Shown: positions 1 through 6,021 of the stretch, one piece after another
Numbering within the stretch: position 1 is the first letter of the stretch
Layout: each line of letters begins with the position of its first letter
Assembly: GCA_900542595.1 (NCBI GenBank)
Contig: UQOB01000049.1
Coordinates: forward strand, 1 to 8,586
Source: an uncultured Mollicutes bacterium
Lineage (GTDB): Bacteria > Bacillota_I > Bacilli_A > RFN20 > CAG-826
Reading direction: 5' to 3'
Length of the DNA: 8,586 nt
The notes under the pieces: model-generated
Told to the model about the DNA's origin: nothing
Databases searched by the model: none
What the model saw: only the letters and a program-made list of their open reading frames with translations
Made by a program: the position numbers and the translations under genes

Positions 1-1029
1 GGCCCCCCGGGAGGAAAAAAAAAAGCCCCCAGCCGTAATAGCAAAAGCCGTGCCGAAGAGAACTAAATAGAGTTGATCGTAGCCAACCTCAAGTCCCATG
101 GATTTCATCAAGAAAAAGGGAATTATGTAATAAATTGCCATAGTTATAGTTTTAATAAAGAAGCAGGCAATAAAAGTTTTCCAATGGGTGAAGATTTCTT
201 TAAAAGATGTTTGGGCATTGTTGCAGTATTCATCGAGCATTGGGAGTCGCTTTTGCAAATGCTTCCCAATGAATTTGATTTTGCACAATAAATGAAATAT
301 ACCATAAATACCCTTACGTATAGTTTTGCTTGTGCCTAAAGCAATCATGAAAAGCAGAACTAAAAAGTTAATAATGAAGCCAACAACAGCGACCCATTTA
401 AACCAAGATAAATCAGAATTGAAGTATTCCCCGGCTGCAGAGAGATTTGCGGTGAAATCATTCCAGAAGAATAAGGATATTAAAGCGAAAACGTTAGTGA
501 CCAACATGTAGGTGGTGAAGTTCGCTAAGATAACACCGGTTCCTTGAGCAGTGGTGGCGTTGCATTTGGTGTAAGAATAGATTTGGAAGGGTTGGCCGCC
601 AGTTGCAAAAGGGGTGATGCCGTTATAGAAGTGTTCACTGGAACCAATCATAAAATCATCAGCGAATGTTGATTTAAAAGAGGACGCTTTCGCGAATAAG
701 TGCAGGGTGAGGGGCCAGAGAACAAAATAGGCAGCCGCAAGGACAAAAGCTATTAGTAAATAAACCCAGTTATTGCTATTCCCGATTTGTTTAATGGTGT
801 CACCGATGGTTTCGAGTTCCCCGAAGGATAAGAACAAGGTTAAAACCAAGACCGTCATCGCGGCTAAGAAAATAAGATTAGAGATGTTTTTGCGGCGATT
901 TTTCTTTTTTCGAAGCTGTTCAGGTGTTAATTGTTTCTTTTCTTCCGGAACCCCAAATACTTCAATTTTCGTTCCATTATGTTCTTCAACTTTTTCTTCG
1001 TCTTTTGTCTCTAAAGGTTCTTTTTCCAT
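1..1029 (-). CDS. UPF0104 / MprF-flippase-like multi-spanning membrane protein (5' part, C-terminus off the left edge)
   Basis: Reading the minus strand from the ATG at 1029-1027 gives an open frame of about 343 codons to the window edge with no stop. Residues 1-48 are a charged, hydrophilic cytoplasmic tail. Hydrophobic segments follow at about 51-69, 85-108, 158-182, 205-228, 285-308 and 320-340. Between the second and third lies NGITPFATGGQP (residues 136-147), which matches the signature of the lysylphosphatidylglycerol-synthase transmembrane domain family (PF03706/UPF0104). Members are thought to flip lipids across the cytoplasmic membrane; the lipid handled here cannot be told. There is no sign in the window of the MprF synthase domain. 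A GGAAAG ribosome-binding-like site lies eight bases before the ATG. The last codons at the edge (positions 1-25) are homopolymer-rich, and a proline-glycine motif usual for the family is off frame there, so that end may contain a sequence error. Confidence 0.85.
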   Translation of the reverse strand, partial: MEKEPLETKDEEKVEEHNGTKIEVFGVPEEKKQLTPEQLRKKKNRRKNISNLIFLAAMTVLVLTLFLSFGELETIGDTIKQIGNSNNWVYLLIAFVLAAAYFVLWPLTLHLFAKASSFKSTFADDFMIGSSEHFYNGITPFATGGQPFQIYSYTKCNATTAQGTGVILANFTTYMLVTNVFALISLFFWNDFTANLSAAGEYFNSDLSWFKWVAVVGFIINFLVLLFMIALGTSKTIRKGIYGIFHLLCKIKFIGKHLQKRLPMLDEYCNNAQTSFKEIFTHWKTFIACFFIKTITMAIYYIIPFFLMKSMGLEVGYDQLYLVLFGTAFAITAGGFFFSSRGA

Positions 1030-1037
1030 CGCAGTCA

Positions 1038-1059
1038 CTTTCCAGTTGATGTTATTCTA
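1038..1059 (-). promoter_or_regulatory. Putative -10 and ribosome-binding site for the UPF0104-like gene
   Basis: On the minus strand TAGAAT (1059-1054) is a plausible -10 hexamer, and GGAAAG (1043-1038) is a plausible Shine-Dalgarno eight bases before the ATG. No good -35 is seen at the right distance, so the promoter call is weak. Confidence 0.3.
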
Positions 1060-1170
1060 CTATTTAAATTAGTTAGTGCCCATACTTTTAAAGTGTAAAA
1101 AGCGATTTTATATGTGTTACTTTCTTTCCGCGATTTCTCATGGGATAAAAGGTAGAAGGAAGAAACAAAA

Positions 1171-1179
1171 TGTTATACA
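1171..1179 (+). promoter_or_regulatory. Putative extended -10 for tRNA-Arg(CCT)
   Basis: TG-T-TATACA has the TGn extension before a TATA-like hexamer (4 of 6 matches) and would start transcription about five bases before the tRNA. No -35 is visible, so the call is tentative. Confidence 0.3.
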
Positions 1180-1190
1180 CTTAAGCGCGT

Positions 1191-1267
1191 GCGTCCGTAG
1201 CTCAGCTGGACAGAGCACTTCCCTCCTAAGGAAGGGGTCAGGCGTTCGAATCGCCTCGGGCGCGCCA
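1191..1267 (+). tRNA. tRNA-Arg (anticodon CCT)
   Basis: A full cloverleaf can be folded by eye. The acceptor stem pairs 1191-1197 with 1257-1263 (seven pairs, one G-T wobble at position 4). The D arm is GCTC/GAGC, the anticodon stem is CTTCC/GGAAG around loop CTCCTAA, and the T arm is AGGCG/CGCCT. Loop position 33 is T and 34-36 is CCT, which reads AGG (Arg). The discriminator is G and CCA is encoded. The 3' half is nearly identical to that of tRNA-Arg(CCG) at 5063-5140. No U-tract terminator follows, so the transcript may run on toward tRNA-Ala. Confidence 0.95.
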
Positions 1268-1321
1268 CTTCATTAAACCCGTTATTTTCAAAAAAATAAT
1301 CGCGAATTATCAGCCTTATTC

Positions 1322-1350
1322 TTGACAAAGATGGCCGAGGGGTTTATCTT
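1322..1350 (+). promoter_or_regulatory. Sigma-A-type promoter of tRNA-Ala
   Basis: A perfect TTGACA (1322-1327), a 17-base spacer and TATCTT (1345-1350, 4 of 6 matches to TATAAT) sit 24 bases before the tRNA. The predicted start is near 1357. Confidence 0.7.
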
Positions 1351-1373
1351 CTTAAATGCTTTCCAGAATTCTT

Positions 1374-1449
1374 GGGGCGTTAGCTCAGCTGGGAGAGCGC
1401 CTCCATGGCATGGAGGAGGTCGAGAGTTCGATCCTCTTACGCTCCACCA
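1374..1449 (+). tRNA. tRNA-Ala (anticodon GGC)
   Basis: The acceptor stem pairs 1374-1380 with 1439-1445. The D arm is GCTC/GAGC, the anticodon stem CCTCC/GGAGG encloses loop ATGGCAT with anticodon GGC (reads GCC), and the T arm is GAGAG/CTCTT. The discriminator is A and CCA is encoded. It has its own promoter (1322-1350) and a terminator just downstream (1464-1490). Confidence 0.95.
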
Positions 1450-1463
1450 AGAGAAAGCAAATC

Positions 1464-1490
1464 AATCTCCGAAAAGGAGATTTTTTGTTT
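1464..1490 (+). terminator. Rho-independent terminator after tRNA-Ala
   Basis: A seven-pair stem AATCTCC/GGAGATT with a GAAAA loop runs into TTTTTTGTTT. It closes the tRNA-Ala transcript and separates it from the GH3 gene. Confidence 0.85.
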
Positions 1491-1501
1491 TAATAGGATG
1501 T

Positions 1502-1510
1502 TGCTATAAT
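1502..1510 (+). promoter_or_regulatory. Extended -10 promoter of the GH3 gene
   Basis: TG-C-TATAAT is a perfect extended -10 immediately after the tRNA-Ala terminator. The region 17 bases upstream is only T-rich, so the TGn extension probably replaces a strong -35. Transcription should start near 1517, giving a leader of about 23 bases that contains the ribosome-binding site of the ATG at 1540. This argues against the earlier in-frame ATG at 1513. Confidence 0.7.
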
Positions 1511-1527
1511 TAATGAAGATTAATGGA

Positions 1528-1533
1528 CGGAGG
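1528..1533 (+). promoter_or_regulatory. Ribosome-binding site deciding the GH3 start
   Basis: The purine-rich CGGAGG stretch ends six to seven bases before the ATG at 1540, placing the true start nine codons after the first ATG of the open frame. Confidence 0.75.
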
Positions 1534-1539
1534 TCCTCT

Positions 1540-3936
1540 ATGGATTATAAGGAAGAAGCTTCCAAGATTAAAAGCCGCTTAAAATTGGGTGATAAGTGTC
1601 GTTTACTTTATGGCGATGGAAATTGGTATATAAGAGGCAACGACAAGGCCGGTTTAAAGAGCGTCGAAATGCATGATGGACCTTGCGGTCTTATCGTCTA
1701 TCCTCCCGTCGTTAAAGGGGAGCCAAGAAAGGGGCCTTTAACCTCTATTTGTTTCCCGGTGCCCGCTTTGATGGCCAATACCTTTAACTTTGATTTAGAA
1801 GCAAAGGTCGGGCGGACCATGGGGATGGAAGCGAGGAGACTATCCACCGATTTAGTCTTAGCGCCCGGCGTTAACATTAAACGTAATCCCTTATGTGGGA
1901 GAAACTTTGAATATTTCTCGGAAGATCCCTATTTAGCCGGAATGATGGGAGCATCCTTCATTAAAGGGATGCAGTCGGCCGGGGTCGGATCTTGTCTTAA
2001 ACATTTCGCGTTAAATAACCAAGAATTCCATCGTTACACTGTCAGCTCAGAAGTCGATAAACGGGCGATGTTTGATCTTTACTTAAAACCATTTGAAATC
2101 GCTGTTAAGGAAGCCAGACCGTACGCAGTGATGAGCTCTTATAACCGCATCAATGGTGTCTATGCTTCTAGCGATACTTATCTTTTAAAAGAAGTCCTTC
2201 GGGATAGCTGGGGCTTTGACGGCATCATCATGAGCGACTGGGGTGGAATGGAAGATTCTATCCTCAGCCATAATTCTAGTCTTAACCTCGAGATGCCGGG
2301 TGTCGAAAATCTCAAAAACCCTTTAAAACGCGCGGTAAAAAAAGGAAAAATCGATTTTAAGACCTTTGATCAAGAAGTCCAGGAACTTATTGAACTGAGC
2401 TTAAAAGTCCATGATAAACCCGTCTTAGATGAGCTTTATGACATGGATAAAGGTCGGAAAGTTGCTCTAGATGCCGCGGAAGAAGGAATAGTTCTCGCGG
2501 AAAATAAAGACCATATTCTCCCCTTTAGTAAAGAAGAAACCATCGGGGTAATCGGTGGCTTAGCGAAGTCTCCTCGTTACCAAGGTGATGGAAGTAGCCA
2601 CGTCACCTGTGAACAACCGCTTTCCTTGTACGACGCGATTTTAAATATTAAGAAGGAAAACGTCGGTTTTGCTCAAGGGTATCCTTTAAAGAAGGACGAA
2701 GTAGCGGATGAATATTTAAGTGCCGCGCTCGACTTAGCGGCAAAGGTGGACAAAGTGGTTCTCGCTATCGGACTTTTAGAAATGTCGGAATGCGAAAACC
2801 ATGATCGGGATACCATGAAGATTAGGCCTGAACAATTAGCCCTGCTCGATGCTATCTACGCTATCAATAAGAATATTGTGTTGGTTGTTTACGCTGGAAG
2901 CCCGGTTGAACTACCGAACGTCAGTAAAGCCAAAGCGGTGGTCTTAGCTTATCTTCCCGGTGAAAAAGGCAGTGAAGCGCTCGCTAATGTCTTACTGGGG
3001 AAAGTTAATCCTTCCGGCCATTTATCAGAATCGTGGCCTTATAAATATTCAGATGTCCCTTCCGCGGGTTACTTTGATATCCCCGGTGACATCGCACTGT
3101 ATAAAGAAAGCATCTTTGTCGGTTACCGGTATTACCTAACAACGAATACTCCAGTCCTCTATGAATTTGGTCGGGGCTTAAGTTATAGCGAATTCTCCAT
3201 CACTGATTTTAAAGTCAGTAAAGACACTTTAACGCAGGACGATGAAGACATAACCATCCGCTTAAAAGTTCATAATCTCAGCGATATCGACGGGAAAGCG
3301 GTCGTGCAAATTTATCTTAGCCGTTTGAATGAAAACGAAATCAATCCTCTTCGAGAATTAGTGGGCTTTGAAAAAGTTTTAGTTAAGGCAAAAAACGAAA
3401 AATCTTTGAAAATCACGCTTAAAAAATCCGTTTTTGAGAGATTTTCACTCAATGATAACAAGGCAATAATCCCTAGCGGCAAATATAAGTTAAGCGTGGG
3501 ATTCTCTTGTTCCGATATTAAAGATTCCCGGTTTATCAACATCGAAAGCGATGATCAAATTCAGGATGAAGTTAATGACTTCCCTTTCTTAAACGACTTT
3601 AGAAAAGGAATTAATAATAACTATCCCTCTAATGAGCTTGAGAAGTTATTAGGGCACGCTTTACCGAAGGATTACTTTAGAAGAAGTAAGCCTTTTGATA
3701 TGAGTAACACCTTTAATGATATTGCCTCCACTAAAGCGGGTAAGAGAGCCATTAAATATATTAGAAAGAAATATGGAACTGGCGACCGGGGGAATGAAGT
3801 TGAAATGCTCCTCGATAGCCCGATTAGACAGATGGTCATGAGCGGTGAAAAGCATTGGCGGCTTAAGAGTTACGTCGACTTTGCTAACGGAAAAATCTTC
3901 CGCGGCATCTTGACTATTCTCTTTGACCATCGATAA
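1540..3936 (+). CDS. Glycoside hydrolase family 3 enzyme (beta-glucosidase type), cytoplasmic
   Basis: This 798-residue protein has the GH3 layout: an N-terminal (beta/alpha)8 domain (about 40-300), the alpha/beta GH3 C-terminal domain (about 314-552) and a Fn3-like domain (about 585-657). A further tail of about 140 residues includes DSPIRQMVMSG. By comparison with characterised GH3 enzymes the active site is complete: D46 (HDGPCG), R121 (RNFEYFSEDP), K154-H155 (KHFALNNQE), nucleophile D233 (IMSDWGG) and probable acid/base E419 (CENHDR). There is no signal peptide, so it should split imported oligosaccharides or glycosides with retention of configuration; glucosidase is the best guess, but xylosidase or another beta-glycosidase is possible. 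The ATG at 1540 is chosen because GGAGG lies seven bases before it; an in-frame ATG at 1513 would sit only three bases after the -10. The alpha/beta hydrolase follows after 11 bases. Confidence 0.93.
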   Translation: MDYKEEASKIKSRLKLGDKCRLLYGDGNWYIRGNDKAGLKSVEMHDGPCGLIVYPPVVKGEPRKGPLTSICFPVPALMANTFNFDLEAKVGRTMGMEARRLSTDLVLAPGVNIKRNPLCGRNFEYFSEDPYLAGMMGASFIKGMQSAGVGSCLKHFALNNQEFHRYTVSSEVDKRAMFDLYLKPFEIAVKEARPYAVMSSYNRINGVYASSDTYLLKEVLRDSWGFDGIIMSDWGGMEDSILSHNSSLNLEMPGVENLKNPLKRAVKKGKIDFKTFDQEVQELIELSLKVHDKPVLDELYDMDKGRKVALDAAEEGIVLAENKDHILPFSKEETIGVIGGLAKSPRYQGDGSSHVTCEQPLSLYDAILNIKKENVGFAQGYPLKKDEVADEYLSAALDLAAKVDKVVLAIGLLEMSECENHDRDTMKIRPEQLALLDAIYAINKNIVLVVYAGSPVELPNVSKAKAVVLAYLPGEKGSEALANVLLGKVNPSGHLSESWPYKYSDVPSAGYFDIPGDIALYKESIFVGYRYYLTTNTPVLYEFGRGLSYSEFSITDFKVSKDTLTQDDEDITIRLKVHNLSDIDGKAVVQIYLSRLNENEINPLRELVGFEKVLVKAKNEKSLKITLKKSVFERFSLNDNKAIIPSGKYKLSVGFSCSDIKDSRFINIESDDQIQDEVNDFPFLNDFRKGINNNYPSNELEKLLGHALPKDYFRRSKPFDMSNTFNDIASTKAGKRAIKYIRKKYGTGDRGNEVEMLLDSPIRQMVMSGEKHWRLKSYVDFANGKIFRGILTILFDHR

Positions 3937-3937
3937 T
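3910..3937 (+). promoter_or_regulatory. Possible internal promoter for the alpha/beta hydrolase
   Basis: TTGACT (3910-3915, 5 of 6), a 16-base spacer and GATAAT (3932-3937, 5 of 6) lie over the last codons and stop of the GH3 gene. The start would be near 3944, only about four bases before the hydrolase ATG, which has no Shine-Dalgarno. It may be chance, since the genes could equally be co-transcribed. Confidence 0.4.
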
Positions 3938-3947
3938 AATTTCTCTT

Positions 3948-4886
3948 ATGCTTATTTCCCTATTTTTTATCTTGCGGCATATCATCAATAAAAGTCATCA
4001 TCAACGTTCGGACTGTAATCCGGCGTTTCCCTTTTTTCAAGCTTCGGATTTTAATCTTAAAGACGAAGGATTTTCCTTTGTTTCTGATGGAATGACCCTC
4101 TATGGTTCCCGTTACTCAAAGGAAGACGTTCCTTGTAAGGGCTTAATGATTTTTTTCCATGGGATCGGAGCGGGGAGAACCGCCTATCTCAGGGAAATCA
4201 ATTTCTTCTGTGAACATGGTTACTTAGTGTACGCTTTCGATAACTATGGATCGGGTGAAAGCCAAGGGAGGTATATCAAGGGTTTAGGTCACGTGAATAT
4301 CGACATTGAAGCCTTCTTTAAATTCCTTGATCAAGACCCGAAAACCCAAGGTTTAAAACGTTACGTGGTAGGCCATTCTTGGGGTGGCTATGCGACTTTA
4401 GTCAGCTTAAAGAATGAACACCACATTGAAAAAGCGGTCTGTTTTAGCGGTTTTGTAAAACTCTCGATGGAATATTCTTCCTATATTAAGCAAGGCGTCG
4501 CTAAAATCTTCAGTTTTGTGATTCCGTGGGTCCTTTATTCCCAATTAGGGAAATGGGGTAATTATTCGGCGGAAGAAGCGTTAAGAACGACCAAGACAAA
4601 ACTCCTCTATATTCAGGGGGATAAAGACACGATGGTTCCCCCGTCTGTCGGGTATGATTACATCAACAAACTATTTCCGAATAAGAAAAACATTAAAACC
4701 ATGCTCGTTAAGGGGAAAAACCATCAACCTTGGCGGAGCTTTGCGGCCGAAAAGTATTACCTTCAATGCATGAGTAAGCATATGGGCAATCCCTATAAAA
4801 ACATCGATGAAACGATGGATATTTATAAAGCGACGGAACTCGATGAAAAAGTCATAGCATCCGTAATCGACTTTTTGAACGAATAA
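3948..4886 (+). CDS. Alpha/beta hydrolase (serine hydrolase, S33/monoacylglycerol-lipase-like)
   Basis: This 312-residue alpha/beta-hydrolase-fold protein has a complete triad. The nucleophile S144 is in the elbow GHSWGG, the acid is probably D227 (GDKDTMVP) and the base is H259 (GKNHQPW). The oxyanion motif HGIGAG is at 71-76, and YAFDNYGSGES fits the Hydrolase_4/S33 subgroup that includes esterases, lysophospholipases and acylglycerol lipases; the substrate cannot be read from sequence. The first dozen residues are hydrophobic (LISLFFIL), too short for a clear signal peptide, and might be a membrane-associating segment. The start is uncertain: there is no ribosome-binding site before 3948 and the gene begins 11 bases after the GH3 stop, so it may be coupled to it or be expressed from the promoter-like site at 3910-3937. 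An esterase paired with a glycosidase could deacylate decorated sugars, but that is inference. Confidence 0.85.
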   Translation: MLISLFFILRHIINKSHHQRSDCNPAFPFFQASDFNLKDEGFSFVSDGMTLYGSRYSKEDVPCKGLMIFFHGIGAGRTAYLREINFFCEHGYLVYAFDNYGSGESQGRYIKGLGHVNIDIEAFFKFLDQDPKTQGLKRYVVGHSWGGYATLVSLKNEHHIEKAVCFSGFVKLSMEYSSYIKQGVAKIFSFVIPWVLYSQLGKWGNYSAEEALRTTKTKLLYIQGDKDTMVPPSVGYDYINKLFPNKKNIKTMLVKGKNHQPWRSFAAEKYYLQCMSKHMGNPYKNIDETMDIYKATELDEKVIASVIDFLNE

Positions 4887-4895
4887 ATGTATATT
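4867..4895 (+). promoter_or_regulatory. Promoter of tRNA-Leu(CAG), overlapping the hydrolase 3' end
   Basis: TCGACT (4867-4872, 4 of 6), a 17-base spacer and TATATT (4890-4895, 5 of 6) lead to a start near 4902, just before the tRNA at 4905. The -35 lies inside the final codons of the hydrolase. Confidence 0.5.
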
Positions 4896-4904
4896 ATTAG
4901 GGCT

Positions 4905-4988
4905 GCGCTGGTGGCGGAATGGTATACGCGCTAGTCTCAGGAGCTAGTCGGGCAACCGGTGTGAGTTCGAGTCTCATCCAGCGCACCA
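4905..4988 (+). tRNA. tRNA-Leu (anticodon CAG)
   Basis: A class II tRNA with a long variable arm. The acceptor stem GCGCTGG/CCAGCGC is perfect. The anticodon stem CTAGT/GCTAG encloses loop CTCAGGA with anticodon CAG (reads CTG). The T arm is GTGAG/CTCAT around TTCGAGT, the discriminator is A (the Leu identity base) and CCA is encoded. It lies 18 bases after the hydrolase stop with no terminator between. Confidence 0.95.
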
Positions 4989-5013
4989 ATCGCCTTATTT
5001 ATCTCATTCCTTG

Positions 5014-5042
5014 TTGTAATTGAGCCGGGAAGTGGGTATATT
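5014..5042 (+). promoter_or_regulatory. Promoter of tRNA-Arg(CCG)
   Basis: TTGTAA (5014-5019, 4 of 6), a 17-base spacer and TATATT (5037-5042, 5 of 6) put the start near 5049, 14 bases before the tRNA. It lies in the 74-base gap between the two tRNAs, so each can be made separately. Confidence 0.6.
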
Positions 5043-5062
5043 AAATGCGCTTTGCGGATTAT

Positions 5063-5140
5063 GCGCCCGTAGCTCAGTCTGGATAGAGTGCAAGCCTCCG
5101 AAGCTTGAGGTCAGGCGTTCGAGTCGCCTCGGGCGCGCCA
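5063..5140 (+). tRNA. tRNA-Arg (anticodon CCG)
   Basis: The acceptor stem GCGCCCG/CGGGCGC is perfect, the anticodon stem CAAGC/GCTTG encloses loop CTCCGAA with anticodon CCG (reads CGG), and the T arm is AGGCG/CGCCT. The discriminator is G and CCA is encoded. The last 32 bases differ at one position from tRNA-Arg(CCT), at 1236-1267, which points to a shared ancestor. A strong terminator follows after 12 bases. Confidence 0.95.
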
Positions 5141-5152
5141 TTCTGCAAATAT

Positions 5153-5176
5153 TGCCGAGTGATCGGCATTTTTTTT
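5153..5176 (+). terminator. Rho-independent terminator after tRNA-Arg(CCG)
   Basis: A perfect six-pair stem TGCCGA/TCGGCA with a GTGA loop is followed by eight T. It ends the tRNA-Leu/tRNA-Arg unit. Confidence 0.9.
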
Positions 5177-5253
5177 ATTTTGTTTATCTCTTGGGCTATT
5201 TAATTATCTGTCTTTTGCATAACTTATATTGGTAAGTAACATTATGTATTTAA

Positions 5254-5281
5254 TTGTAAAGAAATGTCGACATTGTATATT
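5254..5281 (+). promoter_or_regulatory. Unassigned promoter with a palindrome in its spacer
   Basis: TTGTAA (5254-5259) and TATATT (5276-5281) are 16 bases apart, using the same hexamers as the tRNA-Arg(CCG) promoter. A perfect 12-bp palindrome (5263-5274) fills the spacer. The start would be near 5288, about 150 bases before tetR, with no long reading frame directly downstream. It may give tetR a long leader, a short RNA or a small peptide. Confidence 0.4.
5263..5274. repeat. Perfect 12-bp palindrome, possible operator
   Basis: AATGTC/GACATT has no spacer and contains a SalI-like GTCGAC centre. It lies between the -35 and -10 of a putative promoter, a classic position for a repressor. It does not match the tetR palindrome at 5402-5415, so a different protein would bind here. 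Confidence 0.45.
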
Positions 5282-5401
5282 ACACTTGTTAAAAGGCGAC
5301 ACTTGATAGTTTTATCGTTTTCACTCTTTGTGTTTTTATTATCTTCTTCCAGTTTTCATATTGATTTTCTACATTAGTAAAGTTGGAAAATATTCTAGTA
5401 A

Positions 5402-5415
5402 TAGACAAACGTCTA
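5402..5415. promoter_or_regulatory. Probable TetR operator
   Basis: The inverted repeat TAGAC-AAAC-GTCTA covers the whole -35 of the tetR promoter. A protein bound here would block RNA polymerase, consistent with autorepression by the TetR-family product encoded 22 bases downstream, which is common in that family. Binding is inferred. Confidence 0.55.
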
Positions 5416-5430
5416 AAAAATATTTAGAAT
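5402..5430 (+). promoter_or_regulatory. tetR promoter, with the -35 inside a palindrome
   Basis: TAGACA (5402-5407, 5 of 6), a 17-base spacer and TAGAAT (5425-5430, 5 of 6) predict a start at about 5437, the A of the tetR ATG. There is no Shine-Dalgarno, so the mRNA may be leaderless. Confidence 0.55.
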
Positions 5431-5436
5431 ATAAGC

Positions 5437-5973
5437 ATGCCAGCAAGAGATAGACGTTTTAGAAAAACAGAGAAAGATATAAAGGATGCTTTCATTAAAA
5501 TTGCCTACAAAAAACGAAAAGATGAAGGCAATAGATGGCCTACTTTGGAAGAAGTCTTAGAAAACGCTGATATTAATCGGTCAACCTTTTATCTTCATTA
5601 TCCTGGGATGGAAGAAGTTGAAAAATCGGTGCTCAGCGATTTTATTGTCTTGTTTGAGATGTCTGAGTTTCCAACTACTGATGAAAAAGCCGCCTGGACT
5701 GTCTTGCTTCCTTTCATGAAAAAGTATTTAAAAGACTTCGTAGCCCTTTATGTTCTTGATCCAAGAGGTTTACTAGATAGCCTCTTTAATCGTTATGAAA
5801 CGATGATGGGTGAACAAAAAAGCGATAATCCATATCAAAAAGAACTGAATAAAGCTATCTTTTATTACAAATTACAGGTTGTTTATAAGTGGCTTTTAAA
5901 AGGTGGGAGAGAAGAAGTGGAAAAGATTCTACCCTATATTGTCGATGTAAAAATTACTTCCCCAATTTGCTGA
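5437..5973 (+). CDS. TetR/AcrR-family transcriptional regulator
   Basis: The protein has 178 residues, slightly short for the family (usually about 180-220). A basic N-terminus (RDRRFRKTEKDI) leads into the first helix. The helix-turn-helix is at about 35-56, with PTLEEVLENADINRSTFYLHYP, close to the 'DINRSTFYLHY' recognition helix of many Bacillota TetR proteins. The remainder is helical and should bind a ligand and dimerise; the ligand is unknown. No efflux pump or enzyme lies next to it: tRNA genes flank both sides, so autoregulation or a distant target is more likely than a neighbour. A palindrome overlaps its -35. The ATG at 5437 has no ribosome-binding site and coincides with the predicted transcription start. 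The stop is TGA. Confidence 0.88.
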   Translation: MPARDRRFRKTEKDIKDAFIKIAYKKRKDEGNRWPTLEEVLENADINRSTFYLHYPGMEEVEKSVLSDFIVLFEMSEFPTTDEKAAWTVLLPFMKKYLKDFVALYVLDPRGLLDSLFNRYETMMGEQKSDNPYQKELNKAIFYYKLQVVYKWLLKGGREEVEKILPYIVDVKITSPIC

Positions 5974-6006
5974 TACTCTTTTGTTTTAAAATCGCTTAAT
6001 TTAAGG

Positions 6007-6012
6007 TATTAT
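6007..6012 (+). promoter_or_regulatory. Putative -10 for tRNA-Leu(CAA)
   Basis: TATTAT (5 of 6) lies nine bases before the tRNA. The nearest -35-like element, TTGTTT at 5981-5986, is 20 bases away, which is too far for a strong promoter. Confidence 0.3.
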
Positions 6013-6021
6013 ATGCACGCT

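Noticed and set aside
73..1072. Plus-strand frames opposite the membrane protein
   Set aside because: They are antisense to the long UPF0104-like frame, which has a recognisable signature motif and transmembrane segments.
1282..1299. AT-only hairpin TTATTTT/AAAATAA after tRNA-Arg(CCT)
   Set aside because: It has no G-C pairs and no following T-run on the plus strand, so it is not a convincing terminator.
1076..1513. Open frames across 1076-1276 and 1322-1513
   Set aside because: They run straight through tRNA-Arg(CCT) and tRNA-Ala(GGC), and the translations include tRNA stem sequence with no protein family resemblance.
3312..3930. Minus-strand frames within the GH3 gene
   Set aside because: They are antisense shadows of a well-conserved coding region and lack start signals.
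5020..5235. 71-codon frame over tRNA-Arg(CCG)
   Set aside because: It covers the tRNA and its terminator and has no ribosome-binding site or family resemblance.
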